A stretch of DNA of 25,169 nt, taken from assembly GCA_003427395.1 (NCBI GenBank), contig BFEA01000732.1, positions 481,891 to 507,059 of the forward strand. The letters are read 5' to 3'. The notes under the pieces are model-generated. The model had not been told where the DNA came from and made no database searches. It was given only the letters and a program-made list of their open reading frames with translations. This document shows positions 9,339 to 18,967 of this stretch, piece by piece. Position numbers and translations under genes: made by a program. Positions within the stretch are counted from its first letter, which is position 1; the number at the start of each line of letters is the position of its first letter. Source of the stretch: Chara braunii. Lineage: Eukaryota; Streptophyta; Charophyceae; Charales; Characeae.

Positions 9339-11673
9339 TCACACTCTCGATGAGGTAGCCTCCTGCCCGCTCCCTTCTTCGGAAACGCTTTGTGTTTGAG
9401 TGCCAACGCCGTTTTCTAAGGCGGGAATTGCATTTTTTCTTACTTTCAGATGAATCACAAGACCGGTGGTAAACTTTTTGGAGATCTCGCAGACATTCGT
9501 CCTTGTTTTTCTCATCCAAGAAAACGCAACGGTTATGACATGTTGATACTCTTCCTCGTGCCCTGGAACTTTTTTCCATTTTTTCCCCCAGGCATCGGCA
9601 TACAATTCTCTTAGTGTGCTCGCTTTTCCGATTGGAACCCAGTACTCCACTTTGAATTGATTATAAGTTGGCGAATCTTCGTTCTTGTCAACTTCACTGC
9701 GAACTTGGCCAACCCAAAAAGGGACTCCTTGATGCATGTCCTCGTCTGACGATTGCATAATGACAAAACTGTCGACATGCACATCTTCGAAAGGATCAAA
9801 GTTGGCCTTAGGCTTGTCCCTCTGAAGACTCACGAATAGAGGTTCTCTCTGTAATTCGGATGCATCCGAATCAGAGCAAGAACTNCGAATAGAGGTTCTC
9901 TCTGTAATTCGGATGCATCCGAATCAGAGCAAGAACTCCTGTCTTCAACGACATGGGTGGCCTTTGGCCAGAATTCGGTGACGAGTGCCAAAGGCACCCC
10001 GTTGTCGATAATGTCCCCCGCGTGTTTGACGTGATCTTCCCAAAACCGAAAAGCCCTATCTATTCTAGTCACCTCTTCGTCTCGGAAAGTCATCCAAGTT
10101 TCTCTTTTTTTTTCATAGACTTCCAAAAACCTCTTCACACCCTCCAAACCGTTCTTGTCATCGTCGAGGAACGCCGATTGGACCGGCAGAGGATCGAAAG
10201 GTTGCTGCGGACCAGCGTAACCACCGTTGTCTGTTTGTTTGAACCAGTAAAGAGGACCATCCTCGGTCAACCACTTAGCGTCTGTGCAATACTCTTTATA
10301 GGACATGGCGGGATTATCACCTATCATGTAGAATTTCAGCAAAGGAGGCTTCGAAATCCCTATCATGCGCTTTGAAACACGCGGGTAAATAAGACCTCTC
10401 CAGTCTGCTATCCTATCAAGAAAAATACACCACGGAGGAGTCTTATGAGACCGCTCTAGCAAAAGGAACAACTCATCCTTGTGTAGGCATCATTGTCCTT
10501 GAGTTTCTTGCAGAAAACACTAAACGTGGCATCGACGTCTGTGTGCGTGTGTCCAACTATCATAAAACCAATTTCTATTTCCTTGAAAATCCCGAACTTC
10601 ATAAGAAGTGCTGCCAATGCGCAGATGAATCTATTCTTGTTTTCTTTGAAGCAGTTGTCAGCTTGAATACGAAGAAACCGCGGTAGAGGTTTCCCACTGG
10701 ATTGGATCTCCGTAAAAGTCCGCATTAAATACGTCGCCGTATTGCTGGGACCGTGTGTGTAGTAAGAAAAATATGTGTAAACATATATATACGGATTCCG
10801 ACCATGGACCAGAACGACCGTGAGACCAGTCTTCATCATCCTCTCGTGGTGCAAGTCCTTCGAGTAGTTAGCCTGTCCTATATGCGGTATGGTAGTTTTT
10901 TTTTTATATATGCCGTCAATAATGATGCACAAACACTCGGACTGCCGCAAGATGGAATCCATTTTGCAGCGGCTATAGTCTAGCCTGTGGTTGACTTGCA
11001 GCTCTTGATGTTTCCGCATCCTATCTTTGGATTTCTTACGGTCCCTCTCATACTTCGACTTGGCAATGCACTGCTTGTAGAATATACTTTTTGCGCACTT
11101 CGTGAATGTGTTGGACATAGCTAGACTGACGTGCCAGAAGTGCTTACTCCACATAGCGTAGAAAGTCGACTATGACACAACTTACGAGTGGCACATCAAA
11201 AGATCAGAGCGCAATGATTCGTAAATTGCTCGTTTTGTGAATGTCGTAGGAATCCTACGGCGAGGACGACAAACTCCGTTTGTCGAGACCATGTCATTCG
11301 GCATACTATCGGCGTGGTCGTCGATGAACCGTTTCAACGGTGCAAGCATCGTGACGACTTTTTCGGCTGGTTTAGACAAGCCCGAGTGCCCATGCTCCCT
11401 AACGACAACACCGTTGTCGTACATCCTTTTGTAGACATAGAATGTGTTACGAGAAATGTCGAGAATGTTAAGGGGCGCCTGCACGCACATCTTCCGTTTG
11501 CAAGCTACAGGCCTGACCCGCTCAGCACCACCTTCCATAACCGTGAAGTCATGTATGGTTTGCAACCACCACTTCGTCCTTTCCGCGGAACTTTTCGAGT
11601 AGAATGCCTACCGCACCGGCTTGACATCTTCGACTGTCAGTTCAGCGCAACGCATCCGCTGACAACAGAGCAT
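9339..11673 (-). pseudogene. DUF7869-type (DDE-transposase-like) protein, interrupted
   Basis: The core matches the DUF7869 pattern as I know it: IIIDG near 10890, LRIQADNCFKENKNR near 10650, and GFMIVGHTHTDVDATFS near 10540. Such proteins look like RNase-H-fold transposase relatives, but their function is not established. Reading 5' to 3' on the minus strand, the upstream part (11673-11185) has RCAELTVEDVKPV, ISRNTFYVYKRM and the usual linker. The middle (11154-10480) has the core. The C-terminal part (10471-9339) has FWVGQVRSEVD and FKVEYWVP. Breaks are TAG 11608-11610, TAA 11182-11184 and TAG 11170-11172, all in frame, a frameshift near 10470-10485, and a 52-bp duplication at 9833-9937. 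The in-frame continuity across stops favours decay over introns. An 18-bp palindrome lies within the coding sequence at 9854. Confidence 0.75.
9833..9937. repeat. Perfect 52-bp tandem duplication separated by an N
   Basis: The segments 9833-9884 and 9886-9937 are identical, with a single N at 9885. Each contains the palindrome ATTCGGATGCATCCGAAT. The 53-bp insertion breaks the frame of the surrounding minus-strand gene. With only one copy the frame runs on unbroken from SDSDASELQREPLF into VSLQRDKPKANFD. The identity plus the N suggests unmerged overlapping contig ends. Confidence 0.85.
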
Positions 11674-11718
11674 CGCTCACACTGCCTGAAGTGACTGCAT
11701 CCTGAGTTTGCCCATAGC

Positions 11719-12500
11719 TCACCGATGCTGTGTCTTTTTGGCCGGTTCTCTGCTTGCCATAGAATAGGGTCTTCTTTCACCGGGCATAGGCGTCGGCAAA
11801 ATGTGCCGTATGTGGCGGTCCTCTTCGGAGAGACAGCGCGAGCTCTGACTGTCTCGTGAATAGCAGTATTCAGTGATTTCATCCATGGATGGACCTTGAC
11901 TCTCCTTGTACTGCGGAGGGGTAGACGAGGAAACCCTATCACCCCCATCGGCAACTCCCAAGGAAGAACCAGCAGTAGTGCAGTTGTTCGCACTATACAC
12001 GTACTCCGTCCCACTATAACTACAGTCACCGAGATTCCCCTCGGGTATGGAGCTCGACATCCTAGCGTCGGTCATTTCAGAACATGCTGAAGAGACTCTG
12101 GATGTACAATCGACACTAAGGAACTGGCCCCCGCTTCCTGTTTTTTTGTGGTCTTCGAGCACGTCATGACAGATGTACGAATGCTCGGTGGAGGTGGACA
12201 ACTGTGTTGTCTTCCATCGATGCTGAGTGTTTGAGTCACGTGACCATTTTTCAGAGGAAGCACATGGCTCGAGTCGGGAAGAAGTACTATCAGCACTGCT
12301 CGGAACTCCAATGCCGATAACCAATCCCTTCCCAGCCAATTCCTGCCGAAAACGTAACGGAAGGCAAGCTGGCATGGGAGGGAAGTCTTGATCGACCGTC
12401 GTCGTATCACACCACTGAAGCATTCCACTTTTTCCTGCGAAGAGAGCAACAGACATTGACCCAAATCGCAGCCGAGACTGTTGTTGGACTTTGGCAATAA
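11719..12500 (-). other. Ser/Thr-rich open frame upstream of the DUF7869-type gene, possible N-terminal exon
   Basis: A minus-strand frame is open from 12699 to TGA 11719-11721. Its second half is Ser-, Thr- and acid-rich (SGGQFLSVDCTSRVSSACSE, later LSEEDRHIRHILP). It lies just upstream of the DUF7869-type gene in the same orientation, so it could be a low-complexity N-terminal region. The end has a possible splice donor (CG|GTGAGC near 11720), but no acceptor that joins cleanly was found. The first half (12500-12699) overlaps the palindrome repeats and is probably not coding. Confidence 0.3.
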
Positions 12501-12559
12501 TAAAGTGACAGAGATGCGTCCGCCAGTTGGGGAGCACTATAGCAGCGCAACGAAACAAA

Positions 12560-12882
12560 AAGACAATGCATAGCCAACCTTGAACCGGGCGACAAACCTT
12601 CACCCTTACCGATTTCACATGTATGGTGTAGAAATGGTGGGCCCGCAAGTATGTAAAATACTTTAGATTCGGATGAATCCGACGTAACGACGCAGGCAAA
12701 TATCGGACTTGACATTAGACGTGCACAGCCAGCCTTGCCCGTCACCGATCAGACATGCTATAGAAATTACGGGTGCGCAAATATGTAACTGATTTTAGAC
12801 TCGGATGAATCCGATACAATGATGCAGGTAAATATTGGCAAGTCCGCATTGTCGCAGGTTGTTATGTCGGATGCATCCGAGA
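12560..12882. repeat. Two 132-bp repeats carrying TCGGATGAATCCGA, plus a third palindrome
   Basis: Units around 12575-12725 and 12720-12850 share AGCCARCCTTG, a GCGCAARTATGTAA-type stretch, the palindrome, and GCAGGYAAATATYGG. The palindromes begin at 12669 and 12801, 132 bp apart. A GC-centred copy begins 66 bp later at 12867. The palindrome is at the same place in each unit. Confidence 0.8.
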
Positions 12883-13098
12883 CACTTAAATCCAGATTTA
12901 GACAATTGCAGCATACACCACCAGTGCGTCAAGTATGCAATGTCGAGCACCATCAACACACATACAGACGACGAAAGTGATCACGAGTCTTCCGTGTCGT
13001 AAGAAATTGACAACCTTCCCGCAGTGCCAAACAGTCGGCGGTCTGTGCTGTGGGGTGGCAAAAACACTCTTAGGAAACCTCGCGGTCTTGTTCGGAAA

Positions 13099-14165
13099 TT
13101 GTTGGCGTAGCAGCAGATGCTCACCAAACAGTTTCGAACGCCGATGTAATGGACAGATCATATGATGCCTTACGATCAAGCAGTGGTTGATAGTTGGCCC
13201 CCTTTCTCGGTCTGGATCTTTGAGAGCAGAGTTTCGCACTCCACCGTGAGATCCATATCGGAGAAGGGGACCTGCTACCCTGCCGCTGTTAACTTTAGTC
13301 ATCATAAGGGAGTCTATGACGCGGAAACCCAAAAACGAGCAATTGCGGAGGAATATCGCAGCCGCATGACGAACTTTTTGGCGTAGCACCAGATGCTCAC
13401 CAACCAGTTTTGAATGTCGGTTGTATCGACACATCATATGATGTTTTACAAGCAAGAAGTGGTTGATAGCTGGCCCCCTTTCCCGGTCTGGATCTTTGAG
13501 AGCAGAGCTTCGCATTCCACCGTGAGATCCATATCGGAGAAGGGGACCTGCTACCCTGCCGCTGTTAACTGTAGTCATCATAAGGGAGTCTATGACGCGA
13601 GAACCCGAAAATGAGCAATTGCGGGGCAATATCGCGGCCGCCTGACGAACTTTTCGGCGTAGCACCAGATGCTCACTGTCCAGTTTTGAATGTCGGTTGT
13701 GTCGACACATCATATGATGTTTTACAAGCAAGCAGTGGTTGATAGCTGGCCCCCTTTCCCGGTCTGGATCTTTGAGAGCCGAGTTTCGCACTCCACCGTG
13801 AGATCCATATCGGAGAAGGGGACCTGCTNCCCCGCCGCTGTTAACTGTAGTCATCATAAGGGAGTCTATGACGCGAGAACCCCAAATTGAGCAATCATGG
13901 AGGAATATCGCGGCCGCATGACGAACTTTTTGGCGTAGCACCAGATGCTCACCGACCAGTTCTGAATGTCGGTTGTATCGACACATCATATGATGTTTTA
14001 CAAGCAAGCAGTGCTCGATTGTTGGCCCCCCTCTCTGGTCTGGATCTTTGAGAGCAGATTTGATGCAATCACCGTTAGACCCACATCGGAAAGGCGGACC
14101 TGACATCATGCCACTGTTCACGGTAATCATCATGTGGGAGTCGACAACGCGATGACCCCGCGATG
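13099..14165. repeat. Tandem array with 276-bp unit, about four copies
   Basis: TCATATGATG recurs at 13158, 13434, 13710 and 13986, exactly 276 bp apart. The two central units are most alike and the edge units more diverged. Because 276 is divisible by three, the minus strand stays open for about 411 codons (14133-12898) with a 92-residue repeat. That open frame is best read as a by-product of the array. An N lies at 13829. Confidence 0.95.
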
Positions 14166-14780
14166 TTCCAATCGGGAAGTTTTTTTATGTTCTGTGCAGG
14201 TGCTGAACGTTCGGTGACGAGAAGGAACAAGCTCGAGCGGCCCCAAACTTCGGATGGATACGAGACACAAGACGACATGCCGGATAAGGTCGATTGCAGC
14301 GTCGGCCAGCGTCGCTCAGTCACTTTCGGCTTGGCAGCGGCTGTTGCACAGAGGGCTACGGACATGGCACCATATTTCATGGCATCCAATCGAAAAACCA
14401 TCGTCGTCGTCGCCGGGGGTGATCACGAGCCTTCGCCGTCGCGATAAAAAGACCCGACGATTTCGCAATCGGGACGTGCTATGTATTCTGCGCGGCTGCT
14501 TATCATCGGCCCATATGCAGCGTATTGATGCAAAGAGGAGTTTCTTTCAGCGGGTGTCCAGGGTAACAGACGACTTTTGCGGGGATGAGAATGAAAACGC
14601 TTGTGCTGCCGGCGACTTCGGATGAATCCGAGACAAAAGATGTTCCGGTGGACATGCATGATTACAACCTCGGCCGTCGCCACTCACGTCATTTTCTGCC
14701 ATGCAGCGGCTGTTGCACAGAGGGCCACGGACACGGGCACCACATTTCATGGCAGTACCAGACGATCTAGAGGGCGACAG
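14166..14780. repeat. Diverged direct repeat with ~369-bp offset
   Basis: GCAGCGGCTGTTGCACAGAG occurs at 14334 and 14703, in each case about 85 bp after a palindrome (decayed TCGGATGGATACGA at 14250, exact TCGGATGAATCCGA at 14618). Flanking stretches such as GCAATCGGGA near 14465 and CAATCGGGAAG near 14169 also match. The overall similarity is patchy. No convincing coding frame is seen. Confidence 0.7.
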
Positions 14781-14959
14781 ACTGTTTTGAAGCGTCGTTT
14801 GCCTCGAAGGCGTGCAAGAACATAAACTCGATGGTCTGTAGTTATCGATTCGCACATACAGAATCCGGCGGGTTGTTGTTTGGCCAAGGATCGTCCTTGG
14901 GGAAGCCTTCATGCATCGCCTTCAACGTCGGGTGCACCCGCATGTATCTGATTGATGAT

Positions 14960-14973
14960 TCGGATGAATCCGA
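14960..14973. repeat. Isolated palindrome TCGGATGAATCCGA
   Basis: The palindrome extends to 16 bp (14959-14974, TTCGGATGAATCCGAA apart from the GA centre). It lies about 90 bp downstream of the end of the unknown minus-strand ORF at 15060. The stretch 14780-15060 shows no other feature that I can support. Confidence 0.8.
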
Positions 14974-15059
14974 AACACTTATAGAACGTCACCTTCGCAA
15001 GTTCAAATGCAACAACGCAGGTGTCAACTTTAGTCGTCACGAGGGAGTCTCCTTTTCTC

Positions 15060-16103
15060 TTAAACACAAGGTCTGACCACACGTCCGTATCTTGTGACAT
15101 ACGGGGTTTTCCGCGGACGAGGTCGTGAACGGAAGCCATACAGAGCATTCATAGATGATCCATACACATGGATCTGCGGCTGGTCGACTGTTGCCTTCTC
15201 TGAAAACACGGACATGTATTTCATCCTGACAAACCCTCCTCGTCGTGCTAAGGAATTCCCTATACAGTCACGTATTTCAGACACTTTCTTTTCCACATCA
15301 TCCCACAATGACAGAAAAACTCTTACCCGAACTGCTCTCACCAAGTCTGACCGCCCATCTACATCTGGGCCAGACATGACCGCCTTGAACCTGGATCCCT
15401 GAAGCACCATCTCGTTGCGTGACACAAGCACAACTGCATCCACAAGTTTCCCGCTTTTGGTTGAAGAAGCCACACATAGCACTCTGGCGAAAGGACATCC
15501 GTCATCCGTCAACCGCACACAACGGTACGACAGAGCTTGTGGAGAAGTCCCAGGGCAACGGGGTGGGTAGTGTTCCAAGAATGAACAATGACGAGCGCAG
15601 TCCACCAACTCTTGCTTCTGCAAACTCCCCCAAGTTTGTGGCGAAGATGTGATATACTCGCAGTGGAGGCGACATCTGAAGCCGGTACGGAAGCGGACCG
15701 GTTTACCCTTATCGTCCAGGGTCTTTCGATGGAGGACACCAGCAGGCAGTGCAATGAGGCTCCCGAACTCCAACATGTTGGCAAACTTGTAATGGCTTGC
15801 CCATGGGCAGGAACGCTCCATCGCCTTCCAGTCATTTTCGTTCCATTCGTCGAGATGCTGGTTCATGTAAGGGACGACGGTCATCCAAGGGTCGTCCTCG
15901 AAGTCGTCCTCGGGTGCATCGCTGATCCACATTTGACCGTCATAATGCCGCAACGATCTTGCACAAGGTGGAAAGGGTTTCACTAAGCGCATGTGTCTCT
16001 CGTGTAGCATGGCGATGCTTGTCGAAGGACTCGACGACATTAAACTCCCTACACAACACGAACACATGGATAGACATACGGAAGAGGAGACGGTCGTAAA
16101 CAA
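15060..16103 (-). CDS. Unidentified minus-strand ORF, possible frameshift near the N-terminus
   Basis: A frame of about 347 codons runs to a stop at 15060-15062. I do not recognise it. The part from about 15960 downward looks protein-like, with DAPEDDFEDDPWMTVVPYMN, WNENDWKAMERSCPW and FRTGFRCRLHCEY, then LVDAVVLVSRNEMVLQG and SLWDDVEKKVSEIRDCI. The first ~50 residues look poor. A second frame over 15940-16140 (MSIHVFVLCREFNVVESF) reads better, so there may be a one-base shift near 15960. There is no clear start context and no membrane segment. The stop lies just outside the palindrome at 14960. It could be a real gene, an element gene or a long chance frame. Confidence 0.4.
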   Translation of the reverse strand: MFTTVSSSVCLSMCSCCVGSLMSSSPSTSIAMLHERHMRLVKPFPPCARSLRHYDGQMWISDAPEDDFEDDPWMTVVPYMNQHLDEWNENDWKAMERSCPWASHYKFANMLEFGSLIALPAGVLHRKTLDDKGKPVRFRTGFRCRLHCEYITSSPQTWGSLQKQELVDCARHCSFLEHYPPRCPGTSPQALSYRCVRLTDDGCPFARVLCVASSTKSGKLVDAVVLVSRNEMVLQGSRFKAVMSGPDVDGRSDLVRAVRVRVFLSLWDDVEKKVSEIRDCIGNSLARRGGFVRMKYMSVFSEKATVDQPQIHVYGSSMNALYGFRSRPRPRKTPYVTRYGRVVRPCV

Positions 16104-16171
16104 TATCGGTGAACGATAACTTCCCCGACGATGCCCACACCCTGCTGTAACGCCCTACACTTTTTTGTCGG

Positions 16172-16275
16172 CGAAGCCCTTACAGAAGGCCGTCAATCGG
16201 AATCGTCCAAAAAAAGATCTTTCCACGTCGCATTGCAAAGCCCTTACAGAAGGTCACCAATCAGAAGTTCACCAA
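16172..16275. repeat. Short direct repeat, 64-bp offset
   Basis: The segments 16172-16211 and 16236-16275 share AAGCCCTTACAGAAGG followed by a CAATC-AGAA-type stretch. The remainder of 16104-16548 holds no supported gene. Its forward-strand open frames are short and without recognisable content. Confidence 0.7.
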
Positions 16276-16547
16276 GCCAATGGAGTGTTTTCTAAAAGTC
16301 ACGCAGGGACCCGTTCCAAAGCTGATGCGGGATTTCCAAAAATTATCAAAACCCACGCCGTGAAGCACATTGAGACGGACAGAACAGTGGGACGACCCTC
16401 GTCGAACGGAACAGCACACTGATGTCGGACAGCCACATCACACCGCCTCATCTACAGAAGACGTTTTCGCACAGTCGACATGACAAGTACTTTTCGCAGA
16501 GCCATGAAAGCACACACTCTACCTACCACGGTCATTCTGAACACGAG

Positions 16548-16765
16548 GTGAACAGAAGTGCAAGACAGAAGCTCATCCAAGCCTACCGCACTGCCCTGGA
16601 TCCGAGGTTCGGATCAATCCGAAGCACCCGCCAACAGAAGTCCTAGACAGAAGCGCATCCATGCCTACCAGTCCGTGGTTCGGATCAATCCGAGCAACCG
16701 CCCCGGAAAGATAGACATTAAATGGGATGTCATGCGACCATCCGTGACTCGGATTAATCCGAGCC
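16548..16765. repeat. Three ~70-bp units each ending in a palindrome
   Basis: Palindromes begin at 16609 (CA centre), 16680 (CA centre) and 16749 (TA centre), with spacings of 71 and 69 bp. The first two units share GACAGAAGC-CATCCA-GCCTACC upstream, and CCGA(A)GCA-CCGCC follows the palindrome. The last copy is a perfect 16-bp palindrome (CTCGGATTAATCCGAG, 16748-16763). Confidence 0.8.
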
Positions 16766-17039
16766 ACTGCCCAGCGACCTCACCTCCCTCGGAGGGATGT
16801 GGCAGAAGGATGAGACACCCCTGGAATCGAAGGCGGAGCCAGTAGGAAGCAACACGTCCTTTGCGAGGTTTGCCTTACTGCCCCATGTGCAAACAAACAA
16901 AAGCCAAGAGTGGCAGACAAATCAGACTCAATCGCCATCGAGCTATGAGGTTCAGATTAATTATTCGGACCACAGCAAACGGTTTCAATCAGGCGGTACC
17001 CAGACGTCCTTCGAAATGTTCACATTTCGCCTCTCGGAA

Positions 17040-17960
17040 AGATAAATAAATAACGAATGCCATGAGTGCCCACCATCGGTTATTGTATGTTGCATTCAGG
17101 ATGCGTGGCATGTGCCGTCGTTTTCCTTTCCCGATGAGACCTCCCGTCACTGGGCGTGATACTCACCTCGGGACTCCCGATGCGGTGAGGGATGTGGTTC
17201 AGATTGCTCCGAGCTATATCACACATTTAGGAGTGACGCGGAATTTATAAGTCCTGTGTGAGTATTGCACAACCCAATGCGGAATAAATAAACACTGACA
17301 AAAGCCACGACTGCCGTCCGTCAGCCATCTGTGGTTGTGGTTCGGATTCATCCGAGCTACAAACGAAGGCAAAAGCATATGGGGAGCTATCGGAGTCATG
17401 ATTTCTGGAGATGTTTACTTCAAAGCGATCCCCTGTGCCGTCGTTGTCCCTTCCACCGAGACATCGGAGGGATGCGGTTCCCGTTGAGACTTCCCACGAG
17501 CCGAGGGTTGTGGTTCGGATTCATCCGAGCTACATCACACGTTCCGTAATGAGGCGAAACAAAAAACGTCCAGTCCTGTGTGAGTATTGCACAACCCAAT
17601 GAGGAATAAATAAACACTGACAAAAGCCACGACTGCCATCCGTGAGTCATCTGTGGTTGTGGTTCGGATTCATCCGAGCTACAAAAGCAGGCAAAAGCAG
17701 ATGGGGAGCTATCAGAGTCATGATTTCTGGAGATGTTTACTTCGAAAGCGATCCCCTGTGCCCTCGTTGTCCCTTCCACTGAGACATCGGAGGGATGCGG
17801 TTCCCGTTGAGACTTCCCACAAGCCGAGGGTTGTGGTTCGGATTAATCCGAACTACATCACACGTTCCGTAGTGAGGCGAAACAAAAAACGTCCAGCTTG
17901 AGAATTGCATAACCCCTCATGGGAGACAAAGAACACCGACAGAAGTCATGAGTGGCGGGT
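17040..17960. repeat. Tandem array with 322-bp unit, two full and two partial copies
   Basis: GGAATAAATAAACACTGACA occurs at 17281 and 17603, giving a 322-bp period. Each full unit contains two palindromes (17342 and 17515, then 17664 and 17838) with a GTGGTTCGGAT lead-in. A shorter, diverged unit precedes (17040-17280, decayed palindrome TCAGATTGCTCCGA at 17199). A fragment follows to about 17960. The short open frames here only reflect the repeats. An N lies at 17977. Confidence 0.9.
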
Positions 17961-18084
17961 TGTCATGGAAAGGGGGNCGCCTCAAAACTCTCGATGGGGG
18001 AACGTTGTGTGTAAACAATGGGTCGGATTTAAGGGGGGCAAGTCATCAAACCACTGGCATCGCAAATGACATCTACTATTGCCT

Positions 18085-18570
18085 TCATCCCGAGATCGGA
18101 TGAATCCGAACCCCATCCGGAACAAGTGGCACGAACAGCGCTCTCTCACTCCCGCTGCAATCCCGAGAACGCCTTCCTAAGCTGCTCTGGAAAACAAGGC
18201 TGCGATTAATTGGAATCGAAATGTGATCGGTGTGGATCGAGAGTTGATCGTTCCACGAGGTCATTGTGCATTCATTCAGCTCAGATTTCGAGACTGCAAT
18301 CGTCGCGAGGATTGTCCACGTCAGAGTTCGCCCAAAATGAATCGTGGTGAGGGGACGGGCTGCCGCACGGGCGGTGGTGCTGTGAAGTTTTCCTGTGGGC
18401 GAGATGGAACTTGTGAGCGCTAGTTCCATATCCAAAAGTTGCCGATGCATGTCCGGCGTCTCGCGCCCAGTTGCGTGGCGGTTCCTCATTGCTAGCTGCG
18501 TATGCGAGAACGGGCGATGAGATAATGAACGTTCAAGACAACAAGAAAAAGATCCTGATGTCGTCCACAA
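18085..18570 (-). other. Open frame of 161 codons, coding status doubtful
   Basis: An uninterrupted minus-strand frame with no recognised domain and no supporting second copy. It ends inside the palindrome at 18096. Its composition (Ser, Thr, Arg) is not clearly protein-like. It is listed because it is the only long frame in the 18.0-18.8 kb stretch, which is otherwise featureless apart from the inverted repeat at 18818. Confidence 0.15.
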
Positions 18571-18817
18571 CCGCGATAGACATGTTCAATCACCGAGTTG
18601 ATCGGAAACGAGCTCGAAGTTGGCACTTGGCGGTGGGATGTCGCGGGATCGGCGGTAATCTGGGATGTTTCGGATTCGCCCTGGGTATCCTTTGTGCGCA
18701 ACGGGTCGTCGCTGAACGTTGTGGATGGGTGGCTTGGCCACTGTTGGCTGTGAGTGCGACACGGGCGATTCCTGTTGGAGGTGTGCGTTTGTCGTGAGGC
18801 TTCCAGCTATCAGCATT

Positions 18818-18942
18818 GCGATAACAGATCGTCTGATAGACGTCAACACCAGAGATGGATGGACGGGATCTTAAAGTCCATCGACACGCGTTTTTCAGAT
18901 GACGTCTCCGGTGTCGACGTCTATCTGGTGATGTATTATCGC
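18818..18942. repeat. Inverted repeat with 33-bp arms
   Basis: The left arm 18818-18850 (GCGATAACAGATC then GTCTGATAGACGTCAACACC) pairs with the right arm 18910-18942 (GGTGTCGACGTCTATCTGG then TGATGTATTATCGC). Six or so mismatches are present. The loop is about 59 nt. Both arms contain GACGTC. Confidence 0.75.
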
Positions 18943-18967
18943 AGCGGTGATCACATACCGCGATTTT

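Larger units (their letters stand above)
9854..18109. repeat. Dispersed palindrome family TCGGATNNATCCGA (15 exact sites)
   Basis: Exact sites begin at 9856, 9909, 12669, 12801, 12867, 14618, 14960, 16609, 16680, 16749, 17342, 17515, 17664, 17838 and 18096. The centre is GA (5), TC (3), GC (3), TA (2) or CA (2); GA and TC are the same site in opposite orientation. Decayed copies differ mostly at the CpGs (8385, 9447, 14250, 16951, 17199). Twelve fixed bases would be expected about 0.0005 times by chance in 8.3 kb. The shared context is often GTGGT before and a GCTAC-type stretch after. Sites occur singly, in arrays, and once inside a coding sequence. Confidence 0.9.

Noticed and set aside
11166-11190. 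A mini-intron GTAAGT...TAG removing the two stops in the DUF7869-type gene
   Set aside because: It would be about 16 bases long, far below a usable intron; both stops are in the main frame.
12898-14133. 411-codon minus-strand ORF as a gene
   Set aside because: It follows the 276-bp tandem array exactly and its repeat is explained by a unit length divisible by three.
17330-17360. tRNA-like B box (GGTTCGANTCC) in the GGTTCGGATTCATCC context, suggesting SINEs
   Set aside because: The palindrome adds bases inside the box, there is no A box or tRNA-like fold, and other copies lack the GGT lead.
17830-17870. Helitron 3' hairpin
   Set aside because: The palindrome is not followed by CTRR at the right distance, and no TC 5' end or Rep/helicase gene is seen.
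16548-17960. CRISPR-like array, since a short palindrome recurs with spacers
   Set aside because: The spacing is irregular, the spacers are themselves repeated, and the sequence is eukaryotic.
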